A stretch of 20,526 bases of DNA, from positions 1 to 20,526 of the forward strand of contig JADGJC010000355.1 in the NCBI GenBank assembly GCA_027596075.1, written 5' to 3'. Below the pieces are notes generated by a model. It saw only the letters and a program-made list of their open reading frames with translations. It was not told where the DNA came from and did no database searches. Each line of letters begins with the position of its first letter. The first letter of the stretch is position 1. This stretch comes from Rhizophlyctis rosea. Its lineage: Eukaryota > Chytridiomycota > Chytridiomycetes > Rhizophlyctidales > Rhizophlyctidaceae. Positions 1-10,568 of the stretch are shown one piece after another. Made by a program: the position numbers and the translations under genes.

Positions 1-1
1 G

Positions 2-130
2 GAGACGCCGATATACAACCCGGGTGATAAAGTGTTGCTTAATACCGAGAACCTTAACCTCAAAGCACGGGGAGAAGGAGGTCCGGCGGCAAAATGGCAG
101 ATTTTCTTACATGTCCGAATAGTTGCTTAA
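2..130 (+). mobile_element. Ty3/Gypsy-like integrase C-terminal remnant (edge fragment)
   Basis: One open frame runs from base 2 to a TAA at 128-130. It contains GDKVLLNTENLNLK followed by a GP-containing stretch. This resembles the C-terminal end of Ty3/Gypsy (chromovirus-type) integrases, where a GD-x-V-x-L-x-T-x-NL-x-L motif precedes the GPY/F module. The match is short, the GPY/F part is only weakly recognisable, and the stop follows soon after. I read it as the eroded 3' end of a pol gene whose body lies left of the window. No LTR, polypurine tract or target-site duplication was found. Identification rests on motif recognition only. Confidence 0.45.
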
Positions 131-385
131 CCCCGGTCGATAATAGACGCCCGTCAACTCGATCGTGATGATCAGAACCCTTGGAATCGCACGTTTCCGA
201 GGTTTCGGACGTTTCACCAATCACGGCGGTGGCGGCGTCAAAAGTGGCTTTTTTGTGGCGTCGCTGTGCCCCCGCCACGTTTACCTCATCGGCCGTGCCT
301 TCAATTCTAACACTACAGATTTGAAACATAACGCGTAATGTTACATCACATAACAACATCGCTTCGCTATCAAGTGATCAGTCTT

Positions 386-406
386 CTATGTACCAAAGGT
401 ACATAG
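386..406. repeat. Perfect 9-bp inverted repeat with 3-nt spacer
   Basis: CTATGTACC, then AAA, then GGTACATAG. The two 9-base arms are exact reverse complements. It could be a protein-binding palindrome, a small hairpin, or chance. No gene start lies nearby. Confidence 0.6.
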
Positions 407-1154
407 CACATCATAGTCAACTACCAGCTAGCTATGAACAGCTATTTAGCCAAAGTGCCCTGGCTGGTCACCCACAAGCATAATCACAAAGGAAAATGGC
501 TGAGACCATAGACCATGTGTCATGATATGGAGTCGGAACGATGTCATCACTCAGAAGGGAATTCACAAGCGACAGTCAGGACACAATGTGAACAAATATT
601 GGCATGTCAGCCAAGGACTGTAAACCCAAAACTTCATGGTGGGGAACTTGGCTCAATAGCAAGATATGCTATCAAGGCTCCCTCTAAAATTCGGAAGGTT
701 ATTAACATAATTCCAGTGGGAACTTCAGTCAACCTCCCCCATGCACCTGACAGAGGGGCAATTGAGGTGCAAAGTTGATCCAGAGAAATACATACAAATC
801 AACTGTAACTACAGCAATTCTCCATCTCACAAATTTAGCATTGGAGGGGATGGTGTGATGTGGTTGTAGTTGGATTAATCAGGTGCCGCCAAGTGGCATT
901 GGAGATCCGATGATGTTCCGAAGATGTTTCTGGGTGTTCCTGTAATGTGTTGCTAAATTTGGGTGGATGGGTCATCTAAGATGATGTGGTTGATTCTGTC
1001 TTATCTGGGCAAAGCGGATGTTAGAATCTTGCGTAACATAAGGGTTGAGGGTTGGATGTGGCTTTTTGGTGTAACGATTATTGGACTACTCGCTTTTACA
1101 CTATGTTGAGTTTAAACTATGCTGAAAACAAAATATTTCATGTGTATTTTGGCC

Positions 1155-1355
1155 GAATGGCAATGATATTGTCCCAGCCTGAATGGCAATGGTGTTTTCC
1201 GGGGTTTGGCAATGGTGTCCATCGGGAGAATGACAATGGTGTCCATCGGGGAGGAATGGCGATTGTGTCCATCGGGCAAGAATGTCCATGCTGTCCATTG
1301 GGCAAGACTGGCGGTGGCGACCATTCCTCACTGCTCACAATGGCAATGGTGTCTA
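1155..1355. repeat. Degenerate minisatellite, period about 24-28 bp
   Basis: Variants of the core AATGGCAATGGTGTCCATCGGG recur about seven to eight times. The GTGTCCATCGGG core begins near 1215, 1239 and 1265, and a CTGTCCATTGGG variant near 1291, so spacing is 24-26 bp. Flanking copies near 1155, 1182 and 1338 are more diverged. The period is not a multiple of three and copies differ by indels, so it does not encode a peptide repeat. Weak related matches appear near 1467-1492. Confidence 0.75.
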
Positions 1356-2329
1356 TTTTGGTGATTTTTCCCTGAATACGGTTCGGATGCTGATGAGATT
1401 CGGAGGGATGATGGGGATGCTTGTTGGCTACAGGATTTCTCAAAAGTGAAGGTGATTTTGGAATAAAATGGTAACGATGTCCATTAGGATGCTTTGACAA
1501 TGAGTCAGGATTGTAGGCCTAATCGGATTAATGGTAATGTTGAAATTGGCTAGGCCTAAGTGGGGAACTTTCACAGCCAGATGTCCTTTGGGATTTTTCA
1601 GGAGCAGTTCCCCATATACAGCTTATGCTGGGAATCCCCCCAATTTACTCTCCCCCAAACATTAAAGAAAGTTGAGGGGAGTTTACATGTACTTGTTAGT
1701 CGCATTGTTTGAGGAGGCATTGATTTGGACTTCATGCATTTTCAGTTGGCATTAGGATTCCCCCCCATTAGTTCAGCATGGGTATTGGACTCTCAGAAAT
1801 CTCCTGTGAGGCCGTTTCAAACGTCACCAAATATTTGGGCACCACCACCAAATATTTTAGCACCAGGGTGAAATATTCATGCTCTACAATCATTATTTTG
1901 GCAACTAGACTATGAATTTCTGCCTCAGCAGGAGGAATTTGCAGTCAATAAGGGTCCAAGGTGCGTCTTTCACCACAAGTGTGGCTTTTTGGTGCATGGA
2001 TACACAAAGCGATTGATAACGTGGCCCATAGAACCTCCAAAACTTCCACTTCTGCAATACCACCCGGGCCCGCTTCCAAATTTAGTAGACCTCGTTTTGG
2101 GGTGTTTAACCAGAACATCCTACTGAGAAAGGGGAAATCGCTTTTTTATATCAAGGTTCAGGGGGCATAAGTTAGCATGGTTTCATGTTCTGTTCGTTGA
2201 GCGACCAGGTTCAGCACACCATTTCATGTTTGCTACACTACGTGTACATATCAACATATGCACATACTCTTATATTTACAACATGCAAACTTCGCAATGC
2301 CCGCTTGGCAACCTCCCAGTGTGGTATCA

Positions 2330-5300
2330 TCATACTTGGTTGAAAACATCTACCACGACTACAGTGTTGCCCGAACGGTTGGCAACACATAGAGCATTTT
2401 CCGAACAAGCAAACTTTCGCCACTCCATCAACGGGTACCTGAACAGACCAACACATCCACCGGTTGCAAGGTCCCAGAGCCGTGCGGATTGGTCAGAGCT
2501 GGAGGTGATCAACTTCGACCCATCGGTATTGAATTGGATGTGGAAAACGGACTTGTCGTGGTCCGTCAGAACGAGAGGTGTCGGCGGTGCGGAATCCGTG
2601 CGGGTCTTTGCGCCCACACCGCTGCGCATCCAGACGCGGACGGTGGAGTCTTTGCTCCCCGACGCAACCGATTTCCCGTCGGGCGACATGACGGTGCACA
2701 CAACCGGGCCCGTGTGACTTCCCAGTTCTTCAAATGAATCATCGGCGACATTCCAGATCCGTACACCGCCATCCCGATCACCCAGCATCACCAGCTCTCC
2801 GTCATCCGATATCCCTGCCGTATTCACGAACCCATCATCCTTCATCGTAGCAATCCATGCTGAAGCAGCCCGGTCCCAAGCCCGTACCAAACCATGAAAC
2901 ACGCCCTTCACGTTCCATTTGAAGCAAACGACCACCCGGCGCCCGTCCGCACTAATGCCCACAGACTTTGGATGCATTTTCAACGGCGTTTCCTCATCGC
3001 TTCTGTCCAAGCTCATTCGCACTTCCTTCTCACTCCCCACTTCCCACGTAATCAAGTCACCATCTTCCAGTAGGATCGCGATCGATTTCCCTTCCGGAGA
3101 TACTCCAACCTTGAACTCCGCAACCTCCTTCCCTTTACCACTTCGGGGTTTGCTCAATCCCTCAAACACCCTCAGCAGCGTTCGCGCCTTGTCCTGAACT
3201 TCCCACACTTTGACCCTCCCCTTCCCATCGCCTGTCAAAATGCAACTGCCGTTCCTCGACACCGCCACAGTATGCACGTCCGTCAACTTCTTCGGCCTCG
3301 GCAACCTCTCCACATCCGTACTATACACCCTGATCTTCTCATCCCGGCACCCGATCGCAATCCTATCGTGCGGGAATGGGAACAGAGCGATCGAATAACC
3401 CGTCTCACTCCAGTTGTTCAAAATCCCCATCACGCCCTTCGTTGCCACCTTGAAGTCTTCATCGACTTGGGAAGGCGACGCCAGCAACGCCGTCAGGTCC
3501 CGCACCCACGCCGTCCCGTCACTTCCAGCCGTAATAAGGTAATCGTTCGGAAGGAGACATAAAGACGTGATGCGGTGAGACACCTCTGACAATTTATGCA
3601 GCATCGCTCCGGTGTTGGTATCCCAGAGACAAACCGTCGTATCCCAAGCACCCGTAATGAGAACTTTCCCATCTCCCGATATGACGACATCCGTTATCGA
3701 ATCCTCATGTCCGCCCTCAAAACAGTGAAGCAAAGCCCCCGTTTCAAAGTCCCACATCCTGGATGTCCGATCCTGCACGGCCGTGAACACAAATCGGTCG
3801 TCCGCCGACAAAATGACCTTATTGATCGCAGCCGTATGTCCCGTGAAATACCTCTCAATCTTCTTCCCATCGAACGTCCAAACCCCTACTCTCGAATCCT
3901 TACTACTACTGACACCACTCTTCCCATCCGTTCGAACTGCCACGTGCGTAACCACCGCCGAATGTCCCGAAATAGTTTGCTTCAGTTCTCCACTCTCACT
4001 ATCATACACTTTAATCTCATTGCGATCGCCGTTCGCTAGCAAGGATCGACCGCCCTCAGCCAACGCCAAACATCGAACCCAATCGTCATTCGCCTTGATA
4101 ACCAACACCCCCATCCCCGTCTGTGCATCCCACACTCGAATGGTACCATCGTTAGACGCCGTGCCCAATTTGGACCCATCAGGCCAAACAATGACAGCGC
4201 GAATACGGTCCGAACGGGTGTCGATTGTCATAAGAAGCGAAGACCAAGACTTCTCCTGGCCCGCCAAAACTTTCGGTGCGTTTCCGTTTTGTGGAGAATA
4301 CAGGCGTTGTAGATGAGTATCGATGGGACAGAAGGGCAATGCGAGGGTGTAAATCGATTGCGGGTGTGATTGAATTGATGGGTAGAAGCGCGTAACCAAG
4401 TTCCGCAAGTCTGAAGCCAAAGGAGCGCTAGCCCTCAACGTCGGATTCCGATGCAAGATCAAAAACTGCTCCAAATGATGCGTCGCGGGTATCACAAGAG
4501 CCAAACTCGACAAAAGACTCAATCCTTCCACCCAATTCAACAACTTATCCTCCAAAACCGTAATCAAGAGCTGCGTCAACGAATCAATCGACCGGTCCCC
4601 TCCTCCCTCCTCCTCCACACCACCACCTCCTCCCACCGCCTCCTCCAGACTATCCATCAAAGCCCTCAAATGCCCGGTCCAAAATCTAACCGCATACCTT
4701 AAATGCTCCGGCACATACCGCCTAATCAACTCCTCCAACCCCCCCACCTCCTCCACCCCCGCAACACCATCCAACAAACACATATTCCTCTCCAACAAAT
4801 CCACCATACTCGCCATACAATACCCCGCAACCCGTTCATGATGCGTCCCCCTCTTCAACCTAAACCTCCAATCACTCGCCCGTCCCGTCAAATAATCCGC
4901 CAAACTCTTATGCAAAACTCTCAACTTCCTCTCCTGCGTAAAATCCAACACGCTTCTCATCCGATTAACAACCCCCCACACACTCGCCTCCGTCATCTTC
5001 AACAAACTCGCCAGTGCATTAATCGTCAACGGCTCCTCAAGCACCACCACAGCTCCCATAACACGATGGAAATCCTCCGTAGGCTCCGTGGGAGGATACG
5101 CAACATTCAGCGCCCGATAATAAATATGATCCGTCCCCAACGGCAACGTATCAATAACACCCGGCACGTCCCCGCCATCAACCTCCAACGAATCGATACT
5201 CTCACAAACCAAATAAGCATACATGAAAACCCCCTCACTCTTCTCCGCAACAACACCCGCAACCTCATCCAACAGCTCCGAATCCGTAATCCTCAACCCC

Positions 5301-8300
5301 AACCTCGCCTTCGAAAACAACAAAATATCCTCCCGATTATGCTCCTCATTCGGCACCAACTCTCTGCATTGAACTTCCTCCCTCTCCCCTCCACCAAGAG
5401 CCTCCACAATATCCATCTCCGGCCTCCCCGTCAAAAACCACTTCAACCGCTTCGGATAATCCGGACTCTTAACTTCCCTCATCAGCGCACTCAAAAACCC
5501 GCGATGCCGCTTACACTCATCCAACGCATCCACAATGATCACAATCGGCTTCCCATCCTCCTCACCCAAACTCCTGACCGCCCCAACCAAAACCCCCAAA
5601 CCCTCACTAACCCCCCTCCCAGCAACACCCTCATCCTCCCTCATCCTCTCCTCCACATACCCCCTAACACTTGGCACAGCAGAAACAACCCTCCACAATA
5701 AATTTCTTACAACACCCAACGCATCACTCCTCTCCTTATCGTCATGCTTACAAAAGAAATGAATCCGCTTAACACCAAGCGTCTCCAAATGATGACTCAC
5801 AAACGCCGCCATAACACTCTTCCCCATCCCCGCCGCCCCTCTCAACCACAAAATATGATCCGACGTCCCCGTAGGCGTCATCACCCACTCCTGTATAGAC
5901 GTCAGGAGCCACGTCCTCGTTCCCGGATGATGACGCGCAAGAAGGTGGTAATAGTCATGAGAGGGTGGAAGAGGAGTCAACCATGCCTTTATATGATCAG
6001 GAGGCTCATGGTGGACGGGAAGGGATGCTTTAGCGCCTGGACGACGACGTGGCTCGGTAGACACTGTGGATGTTCTTGTTGGCTGGTTGGCAGTAACAGG
6101 AAGCGTCTGTGACCGCCGATGACGGTCGGTAGAGTGCGTTGCGGTTGTAGCGGGCAGTGAGTCAACGCGTAGTGGAACCGGATCATCTTGTTGAGATCCC
6201 TCAGAAGAAATTGGAGGCGGTGTTTGTGGTCTCGAAATGGGTTTTCCAGGTCTAGCAACTCGGATTGGAACGGGTTCATCCTGTTCAGCCACATTCGCAG
6301 ATGATGGAGAAGGTGGTTGTATCGGTGGGGGTGTTTGTGGTCGAGAAATGGGTTTTCCGGGTCTAGCAACTCGGATTGGAACGGGTTCATCCTGTTCAGC
6401 CACATTCTCAGATGATGGAGAAGGTGGTTGTATCGGAGGAGGTGTTTCAGGTCGGGAAATGGGTTTCCCAGGTCTAGTAACACCGAGCAAGGGAGGAGGC
6501 GGAGACGGTGGTTGTATCGGAGGAGGTGTTTGTGGTCGGGAAATGGGTTTTCCTGGTCTAGTAACACCAAGCGATAGGGGAGGCGGAGACGGCGGCTGTA
6601 TTGGCGGGGGTGTTTGTGGTCGCGAAATGGGTTTCCCAGGCCTAGTAATAGCGGGCATTGTGGGATGTGGCGACGGCGGTTGGATCGGTCCAGTAATGGG
6701 ATTCCCCGGTCTCCTAATTGCATGCATAGGAGGTGGAGGCGGCGGAACGTCATGATAGTCCTCATACGCGGGACTATCAACATTCCCAAAGTATGGACGA
6801 GGAGTAGGCTGGTGTGGAACAGAAGGAGGAAGCTGATATGAAAATGGAGGAGGCGGTGGATACGCCATAGTACCACTGGCAGCGGCTTCCGGCGTCTTTG
6901 TCCTCGAAAAGAAAGGAAACCTCATCTTAGGCAAATTGAACAAAGGACGACTTGTCTTCGACTTGTGCACATCAGTAATCTGCGTTTCCTCTTCTTCGAC
7001 TTTGAAAGCCCCACCAGCGGGATCGAGGGGAACGGATGGAGGTTGGAGGGTTTCGAGCTCGACTGGGGATACTTTGGCTTCTTCATTTTCATCAACTTGA
7101 GCGGGACCGGACTGCTTCATCCGCTTCTTCTCCTTGTCCTTCCGGCCACTCCCACCACCTGGCCGCTGATTGTGATGTGGTCGAGGGTGTTGCGTGGTCG
7201 TCGAATGAGGCAAATGCGTAACCATCCCTCCAACCCCTCCTTCCTCACCATCCAAACCCGAGGACCCACCAGAACCATCCCAAGGACCCATAGACTCCGC
7301 CGGACTGGGCGGCGTAACCGGATGATGTATCCCACTCGCACCCGGCACCAAATGTACCAATCCAGCATCCTCATCATCCTCATCCTCAATCCCCACCATT
7401 CCTCCCGGCACTTCCACCGGCACAGGCACAATCACATCATCTTCCACACCACCAGGTACAACCTCCTCCTCATCTTCCTCCCCCAGCAAATCATCATCAA
7501 TCTGAACCCCTTCCTCACTAACCTCTGACTGACTCTTCCTCATCCTAAGCTCTGAGGTAGTTTCGATGCTCGCACCAAGCGGGAACGTGTTTTGAACAGA
7601 CTGGGAAATGGAAGGCGGGATGGGTAGGATCGGTGTTTGATCTGTTGTAGACCATTCACCACCAGGCCAAGGGGGACGAGTTGAAGTCGCTTCCGCACCA
7701 GTCTCCTTCCACTCATCAGATTCCGGCACGCTAGCTGACGGCTCTTGCCCCTCCATCTGTCCTGCGCCTTCACCCACATCCCCCCCCATCACATCTCCCT
7801 CACCGTCTCCCCGACCACCACCCCCACCCCCTTCATCATCACCCCCCGTCACTTCCCCACCAGTACCCAGCGCAAACCGAATCTCCTTCGCCAACTCATC
7901 CATCTTCGCTTCCCACGCCGGCCCCTCCAAATCAACCAACTCAATATAAAGTTGTCCAGCAACAACAAGAGCAGTCCAAGTGAAGGGACCACGGTCCAAG
8001 CGTGCAGGTATAATGCTTTTCCGCAAATCCGCAGCGAAGCAGAGTTCGCGTTTACAGTTTGCGGAGAGCTGGGGTTGTTTGTCAGGGTGAGTCATGAAAA
8101 TCGTGTAGAATCACAAGATGTCGCTGATATGAGACACCAGTCACTCACCTCATATTTCTTAGTCAAACAAGTACATACAACTCGACATTTCGTAACCGCC
8201 TCGTACATCTTCTCGTAAACGTTACCGTGCATCTGATTCAAGTCCATCCATACAGAAAATCCTCTCTGTTGAAGGGCTTGTCGCAAACGGAGAACCATCG

Positions 8301-8940
8301 GTTGGTGGTCCCATCTGTCAATTCGGAACATCTCAGCAACTTGCATAATTTGAAAGTTCTGAAGTCGGTAAACAGATTATGACTCACTGGTAACTCAGCA
8401 TCAGATCAAACCCAGAAGCCGCACGAAGCTCTTCAAAAGCGACATCTGTGGGATCTAATGAAAACCCACTTGCAGCAGGTGGAGATCTTGGAGTTGAGGT
8501 AGTGGGAGTTCTGGGAGTCAAGGATGCTGTGGTGATAGGAGTGACGACCTCTGAAGGGGGAGCAGCAAACATGGAGATCGTTCCCCTGCTGCCGTCCGGC
8601 TCTGATTGATCCCTCACGATGGACACGTCAAATGAGACTGGCCACATGGCACCATCTTCATCCAACAGCTCTTCAAAATCATCCTCGCCATCTACATTGA
8701 TAGTTGTTGATTCATATTTATACGTGACGCGAATGGTCACCTCGGGTGCCAGGCGGTGACGGCGCTTGATCTGGTCGTGCAATACCAACATGTATGGATA
8801 TCATGGGGACGGTATAGTACAATTCAATGGAGACATACCGTTTCGGCAAATTCATTCCATGTAAGCTGTAGTCTGTCGAAGGATATGCGTTTTGCAGACC
8901 CTCCGTGAGACACGATAGCAACCAACTTGGTGGGAGCCAT
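2330..8940 (-). CDS. PB1-TIR-proline-rich-NACHT-WD40 STAND/NLR protein
   Basis: Four exons (8940-8839, 8770-8388, 8314-8149, 8068-2330) give 2,129 residues; introns are 68, 73 and 80 bp with GT...AG ends. Residues about 1-85 look like a PB1 domain, with basic KRISF at the start and an acidic EDDFEELLDEDG stretch later. Residues 155-285 form a TIR domain: FDLMLSYQWDHQ, GFSVWMD and NCKREL, whose Glu225 occupies the NADase catalytic position. An acidic then proline-rich repeat linker follows (about 290-850). NACHT has Walker A GAAGMGKS (961-968), Walker B VDALDE (1063-1068), LTGRPE and a winged-helix-like LHKSLADYL near 1274. About 14 WD40 blades fill 1495-2129. Family knowledge: the WD40 part senses a ligand, NACHT oligomerises, and TIR cleaves NAD or signals. 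That role is inferred here. The ATG has good context (GACGATGG). Confidence 0.88.
6171..6725 (-). repeat. Coding tandem repeats, 28 and 37 residues per unit
   Basis: This block inside the NLR gene encodes repeats centred on RPGKPISRPQTPPPI followed by QPPSP. The GAAATGGG anchor (plus strand) recurs at 6234, 6345, 6456, 6540 and 6624, giving two 111-bp units and two 84-bp units, with degenerate copies at both ends. The two 111-bp units differ at only about seven positions, implying recent duplication or conversion. Lengths are all multiples of three, so the reading frame is kept. The long unit adds an acidic NVAEQDEPVPIRV insert. PxxP motifs suggest SH3, WW or EVH1 partners, which is inference. 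Confidence 0.9.
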
Positions 8941-10503
8941 CGTCAGCGGCCTGTCAGTTTGGGACGCGCAGTAGACAGTCGAGTGTGCAGGTTCAAACCG
9001 TCACTATGGTTTACTGGCAAGTGTTTGTGCTGAACGGTGTTGGGAGCTTCTCAACTTCGTCTGGTGGTGATTCCAACCAGGTACCAAGGTGGCAATGGCG
9101 GTGCACGATGGTGATGTGGAGCATCTGGGTGGTGAATACCCGCCCACCGCATCCACCCCTGCATCCATCCCAAGGTGACACGGCAATTGTTGTGCTCCGT
9201 TGGCGGAGGTGGCGCAACTCCCACGTTCCAAGTGGAATCAGGGTCCTTGCCAATTGGACCCTGAGCGCGCTGGCAGGCTCGCAGCACACCTGTGGCAAGT
9301 TGACAGGTTGCGGACAGGCTGACAGGGTTGCAGAAACTGTTGTTCGCAACCCGCGCAGGAAAGCTGACCCTTCCAAGTCCGATAGCTTGGACAGGATAGA
9401 AACCATTCACGTGAATCACATCCCGCATCACTCTGCCATAGCACGCCATAAGTAGGAGTAGTGTTCCCGCATACGGATGACATCCGTTTGTTTACTTTGT
9501 GTTTTCGTTGCATTTCAGCCGACTGTACAATGGTAAAAGCATTAAACCGCATACAGTCCCCATACGTCATGCAATCAACTAAGCAAAGTATCGTTTCCCT
9601 CGATCATTGATATGTGTTCGTGCTGTTATGGTCATCATACAATGCCATCATTGCACGAGTTGTCAACCGCAATAACGACAGAGAGACGCCAGGGTGATCC
9701 AATGATTCCAATCATCAAATTATGCGATGAGAGCCCACGAAGTTGGAGGGGTTGGTTGTGCGTCGCGGGACTTTATACGCTGTTCGACATTGCCACATCA
9801 ATGCAGAATGACCTTCTTTCCTTGACCCTGTCGGACATTCGGAAGTTAGCTGCTCCGCCCTCTGCTTCATCCAGCTGTGGCGCTTGCATAGGTATGCGGT
9901 GTGACCTGCTCGTGTGATGCCCTGGTGTGATCCTGTAGATTTTTGCCGAACGCAAGCTTGAGCCTTGGCATAGATACCTCTCCAAACTTCCCCAGATCTC
10001 CTTCGACGAAACACAGTGTGATGTCACATGTAAATCACATAACCAGCGTACGGCCATCGTCCTCTGTAGTGAACAGCACCAACCCTGCAGCCACGCAAAA
10101 GCAATCCTTGAGAATGAATTTCACACTCGGAGGCCGTCAATATCAACTCTCCAGGCACTGGGCAAGGGGATCACCGGCGTATCCTCCGATGGGACCACAG
10201 CACCTTGCCCTGGGGAAAGATAAAGAAAGTGTCAAACTGCGAAAATGAACAGGTCCCTGATTATGTGAGCTGGCAAGTGGCAAGGCTTGCAAGGCATGCT
10301 TTGCCCACCCCCTATTGGTTCACCTCTGTGAAACAAGATCCTCCGATGCAGGAATGTTGTCCGACCCCAAGGACTCAATTCATCAACCTCGGTAATACAA
10401 TAGTCTCCGAATCAATGGATTCGCAGTCCTACAGTCCTTCTCTTAGGTAACCCAGCCGATCCCATCCAACAGAACAGGGCGGACACCGGTCTGCCACCAG
10501 TGG
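8941..10503. other. Intergenic region, no convincing gene
   Basis: This stretch contains the NLR promoter and an unexplained remainder. Open frames are short and overlap each other on both strands with no domain. Two small hairpins lie at 9238-9264 and 9325-9352, the latter beside a direct repeat of GACAGGTTGC. An E-box CACGTG occurs near 9408. No TATA box is evident upstream of the NLR start codon. Confidence 0.5.
9238..9264. repeat. Perfect 9-bp inverted repeat with 9-nt loop
   Basis: TCAGGGTCC and GGACCCTGA are exact reverse complements around TTGCCAATT. No following T-run or adjacent gene end makes it a terminator. It is either a structured element of an unannotated transcript or chance. 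Confidence 0.5.
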
Positions 10504-10568
10504 CTATTCCTTCCCCCTCCGGATGTGCTCCGAAGGAGGATTGGTTTCGCTACACAAAACTGACTCAC

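Larger units (their letters stand above)
131..2329. other. Gene-poor intergenic region
   Basis: No convincing gene is seen. All open frames are short, lack splice or domain support, and several overlap one another on both strands. The region holds a perfect inverted repeat near 386-406, a degenerate minisatellite at about 1155-1355, C-rich and G-rich tracts at about 1630-1690 forming an imperfect inverted repeat, and another C-run at about 1759-1767. Together with the retroelement fragment at the left edge it looks like decayed repeat sequence, but I cannot name an element family. Confidence 0.5.

Noticed and set aside
515..778. 87-residue plus-strand frame
   Set aside because: No domain, signal peptide or splice support; it lies in decayed repeat-like sequence.
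4703..5701. 332-residue plus-strand open frame rich in Pro, His, Arg, Gln
   Set aside because: It is antisense to the NACHT region, has low-complexity composition, and stays open because the plus strand there is very poor in G and stop triplets.
6171..6725. Regular repeats suggesting a CRISPR-like array
   Set aside because: The repeats are directly tandem, in frame with a eukaryotic gene and lack unique spacers of constant length.
6237..6755. 172-residue plus-strand Gly-rich repeat frame
   Set aside because: It is the antisense reading of the proline-rich repeats of the NLR; the repeat period keeps it open by necessity.
8985..9010. GGTTCAAACC resembling a tRNA B box
   Set aside because: No A box at the right distance and no cloverleaf or acceptor stem can be drawn.
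9011..9449. Overlapping minus-strand frames of about 130 residues
   Set aside because: Two different frames are open over the same bases and neither shows domain-like sequence, so neither is supported.
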